Source: Cacajao melanocephalus (lineage: Eukaryota > Chordata > Mammalia > Primates > Pitheciidae). Taken from it: a DNA stretch of 64,000 bases. Within the stretch, counting starts at the first letter, position 1; each line of letters starts with the position of its first letter. The position numbers and the translations under genes are program-made. The stretch lies in NCBI GenBank assembly GCA_963573385.1, contig CAUYLG010017892.1:62001-126000 (forward strand), in the 5' to 3' direction. This document shows, piece by piece, positions 59,712-64,000 of the stretch. Below the pieces are notes generated by a model. The model worked only from the letters and a program-made list of their open reading frames with translations, was not told where the DNA came from and did not search any database.

Positions 59712-59870
59712 TCATGTTGTAGTGAAATAAGCATGCGATTTGAAGGTATAGGGTCCTAGGTTTAAATTTAAGCCTTCTCTCTTAAAATAAAATATGGAGA
59801 AGTTTAATTAATCTCTTTGAAATTCAATTTTTTGACTGCTAAATTGAGATAATAGTCTCTGCCTTATTCT
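59712..59870 (+). mobile_element. MIR fragment
   Basis: 'gttgtagtgaaataagcatg', 'gggtcctaggtttaaattta', 'attaatctctttgaaattca' and 'ctaaattgagataatagtct' in sense MIR order. Confidence 0.6.
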
Positions 59871-59984
59871 CTAACCTTAAGATTATACAGGACTTCATCC
59901 AGAGCTGAGCAGGACGGTCACTAACATGTATGGATTCCCCATTATGTAAAATTCGTGGTGATAGGCACTTCTTATGAGCTCCTT

Positions 59985-60155
59985 GGGATAATGTGTGCAT
60001 ACCCCTGCAACTTATTAGCATCTCTTTACACTTAAGGAAGCAAAGACTCTAGGAGTTTGAATTCTTGATGAAGGTCACAGTTTATAACTGGCAAAGTGGA
60101 AAACCAAATCCATGTCCCTCTATTCCAAAGCCTCTCTTCTTCCCACTGCACAGAG
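59985..60155 (-). mobile_element. MIR fragment
   Basis: 'cacttaaggaagcaaagact', 'gatgaaggtcacagtttata', 'actggcaaagtggaaaacca', 'ctctattccaaagcctctct' in antisense MIR order. Confidence 0.65.
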
Positions 60156-61399
60156 TCACTCCTGATTTGTATCCGTAGGAGACAGTTTTGTCTCTCCTGA
60201 AATAATGCATAGTTCATATTTGTGAATGCTAATTAGGGAATCATTAATTGTTTCTATATTTTAAAAAATTGATATCACTCTAAGAATAACATAAAGACCT
60301 CGTGCTTTCCCTTTCTAAAATTCTATTCAACCTTTGAAACAAATATTAACCATCCAGACGTAGACATCCGGAAGACTCAAGATCATTTTTTTTTCACTTT
60401 AAAAAAGTTTCCACTTTTTCACCATAATTAATCAATGCTGAGAGGGGATCCATTTTTCTACCAGAGTTAAATGAAAGATCCACAAGGCAAGCTGGGCAAT
60501 AAAAGTAGGTGAGGTCATTGTGACCATAGTCTCACATCAATTTTTTGAGCTCTTTTGGGAAATGTTCTCAGTCAGCTGAGAGACAGCAATGCCCCCTTTA
60601 CTGAGAATTACCCAGACATATGGCACAATGTGGAAACATGGAGAGACAGAACAGTTAGCAGTTGCTGCTGTACTGTTGGCTTATTTCCACTTTACGGCTT
60701 CGTATGAAGCTAAAATATCATGCTGGGGACATATGCTTACCGGCTCTGCACTTACTGCCTGCAGCTATAAACTCCTGTATTCGAATGGTAATTCCACAAT
60801 CTGTTCTTTGACAGCTCGGGGGGCCAGATGATATGCTTGCTACTGACAGGGACATCACTTTCATGAAACATTGACTTCTCTGCACCTGAACATTGAAGTA
60901 ATCACAGACAGAGTCGACACACCATGAAATAGAGTCAGACTGAGGATTCAGGGAATCAAATAGCTAACTGCCATCCAAAATAAAATTCTTTTTATACCCA
61001 GCAGAGCTATGTTAACAGGCATTTTCTTGCAGGGGTAAAGCTCTCTAAATTCAGGACTAAGGATTTCAGGAATGTTTTTTTCTCTTCGTTGTTAGTGGTC
61101 CTGGAGGAAATCACTCTCGGAGATCTATGTGTAAAGCCCATGTTGTACTTTCTCTGCTTGCTAGGCTGACTCTAAGCTCAATATGTGATAGTGTAAAAGA
61201 GAAGTGGACACAGATTCAGAAAAACTGGCTGCAAGTCCTGCAATAAGAGACTCTCAAGGTCTCATGCTCTACGAACATGCTCTTCACATTTTGTTCCTGA
61301 AGCTGAATTCTCTGTTCCTGGTTATGGCTATTCAGTTGTATCATTGAAAAGAAAAATGGTTTACCTGCTTAATGATAAGAATTTTGGGGAAATATAGCA
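60156..61399. other. unique sequence, candidate regulatory DNA
   Basis: No repeat recognised. 60500-60960 has balanced composition and an 80-codon plus frame (60589-60831) lacking a domain. Nothing identified in the remainder. Confidence 0.4.
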
Positions 61400-61515
61400 C
61401 ACACATATACACATATCTATGTATATGTCTACGTATATAAATGTAGATTTTATACCTATAAATACATAATAAACATAAAGATATTATTTATTGCCACATA
61501 TAAATATATACACAT
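61400..61515. repeat. TA/CA low-complexity tract
   Basis: Alternating TATA/CACA units with short A runs, ending immediately before the MST-type LTR. Confidence 0.75.
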
Positions 61516-61790
61516 TGATATGGTTTGGCTCTGTGTCTCCACCCAAATCTCACCTTGATTTGTAATCCTCCCCAAGTGTCAAAGGCAGGACCAGGTGGTC
61601 GTAGTCAGATCATGGAGGCGGTTCCTCCATGCTATTCTCATGACAATGAGCGAGCCTCTGGGGAGATCGGCTGTTTTTACAAGTGTCTGGCATTTCCCCT
61701 GATTACACTCACTCAATCCTGCTGCCCTGAGAAGGTGCTGCTTCTCCTTTGCCTTCTGCCATGATTGTAAGTTTCCTGAGGATTCAGTTT
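61516..61790 (+). mobile_element. MST-type MaLR LTR, 3'-truncated
   Basis: 'tgatatggtttggctctgtg', 'ccacccaaatctcaccttga', 'cttctcctttgccttctgcc', 'atgattgtaagtttcctgag', then the match fades before the normal 3' end. Confidence 0.88.
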
Positions 61791-62550
61791 AAAACGATCT
61801 TGAGTAACAAAAACAAGTCAGCAACTTAAAAACGGTGGCTCAACAGAGGGACTCAATAAATAAGCAAATGTCAGGTTCAGAAAGATAGCTCCTGCCTAAG
61901 CCTGTTTTTCCAATAGTCTCACAGGTAGCCATCATTAGTGTGGGAGTGATCAGCTTAGGCAAAGAGGGGGCAAATGTGAAGCAGGTGTGAGAATCCAGTC
62001 TTGTAAGAAACTTTGAACACTGACACACGGAACTAACTAGAGTCAAGTAGACTAGAAGCCTACCTGATTATTAGAAAACTATATTTACAAAGCAACTATT
62101 ACTGTAAGCTTAAGAAGCTTTGACAGTAAAATCACCCTTTTTCACTCTCCCAAATCCCGCCAGTGTGAAGTTGCCTGTGAAATTTGTGCAAACCCAAAGA
62201 AGGGTAAGCTCCCAGATGCCTGCTGTGGATATGATCATGGAAGACAATCTCCCAGAGAGCACAGAGGAAAAGAGGCGAGTCACGGCAAGGAAGCAGAATG
62301 AGGACGTAATTGAGAAAGTTCCCCCACTGCTAGGATGAGGGCAGCTGCCCAGACTGCTAGGGATGAGTTGCTGCTGTGTTTCCTGTTCTTCCATTTTAAA
62401 AATGGGAATGAAGGGATTTTATTTTGTTTTTCCTGTAGCTCTTCCAAAATGGATGCGGGACACAGACACATTTTCCTTTGGCTTACAGGTCAGTAATATG
62501 CGGAGTGTGACAGAAGTGAATAGATGCATGCCAAATTGCATCCCTCCATC
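61791..62550. other. unique sequence, nothing recognised
   Basis: Minus and plus frames of 63-94 codons overlap (62110-62471) without domains. MaLR internal sequence was considered but not matched. Confidence 0.45.
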
Positions 62551-62900
62551 TGTATTACTTTGTGAGGGTTTTCATAACAAAGTAGCACTGCTCAGGTGTT
62601 TTTTTTAAAAAATAATTATTTGTCTCATCATAATGGAGGCTGGAAGTTCAAGATCAGGGTATCAGCAGGTGCAATCTCTCCCCAGGCCCCTCACTGTGGT
62701 TTGCAGCCACTCACCTTCTGACTGTGTTCTCACCTGGCCTTTCCTCCATGGGCATGTTCCCCTGGGTCTTCATCTTCCAGTCAGATCAAGTCTTAGTCAC
62801 TTTTTAATGGCCCAATCTCCAAATGCAGTTTCATTCTGATGTACTTGATACTAAGGTTTCAACAGACAACCTTTGAGGGAATTGTAATTTAGCTCATAAA
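62551..62900 (-). mobile_element. MLT1-type MaLR solo LTR
   Basis: Reversed LTR: 'gggttttcataacaaagtag', 'aatggaggctggaagttcaa', 'ctgactgtgttctcacctgg', 'aaggtttcaacagacaacct', ending near 'gctcataaa'. The first part has a short T-rich insertion. Confidence 0.8.

Positions 62901-64000
<1,100 letters not shown>

Overview
This window is vertebrate, almost certainly human or a close primate. It holds seven substantial Alu copies plus a 3' remnant, primate-type and older L1 pieces, L2 and MIR fragments, ERVL-MaLR LTRs (THE1/MST and MLT1 types), and DNA-transposon fossils of the Tigger and hAT-Charlie groups. It is AT-rich, intergenic or deep-intronic in character, and has no bacterial features. 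I recognise no intact protein-coding gene, exon series, tRNA or rRNA. The open frames are short (at most about 170 codons), and most fall in repeats or in locally GC-richer DNA. Repeat family names come from memory of consensus sequences, not from a database search, so subfamily labels and edges are approximate.

Layout. 0-9 kb: a MaLR LTR cut by the window edge, a partial Alu, two L1M 3' ends flanking a Tigger-type transposon, a stretch with decayed coding-like frames, and an old L1 split by an Alu. 9-11.4 kb: an almost complete MaLR provirus (two LTRs, internal region, primer-binding site, polypurine tract). 11-24.7 kb: mostly unique DNA with MIRs and two Alus. 24.7-26.3 kb: an L1 with a 5' inversion, then a small Tigger-type element. 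26-35 kb: AT-rich DNA, old L1 pieces and a long L2 split by an Alu. 35-43.4 kb: L2 and MIR fragments, a four-copy 27-bp minisatellite, an MLT1 LTR and microsatellites. 43.7-45.2 kb: a MIR nested in a MIR, then a strikingly well-conserved inverted duplication. 46.6-50.3 kb: one long antisense L1M interrupted by an MLT1 LTR, a large CTTT tract and an Alu. 50.6-64 kb: MER1-type and Tigger-type transposons, an MLT1 LTR with a perfect 5-bp target duplication, many MIR/L2 pieces, an MST-type LTR, an Alu, and an L1M that runs off the end.

No genes work together here. The sequence records layered insertions whose order can be read from nesting. The most unusual signals are structural: the inverted duplication at 44570-45096, a smaller one at 49603-49717, the twin-primed L1, and the minisatellite at 35354-35461. 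Several unique stretches (around 12.3, 45.5 and 60.7 kb) could be regulatory, but that cannot be judged from a single sequence. I found no evidence of a previously undescribed multi-gene system.
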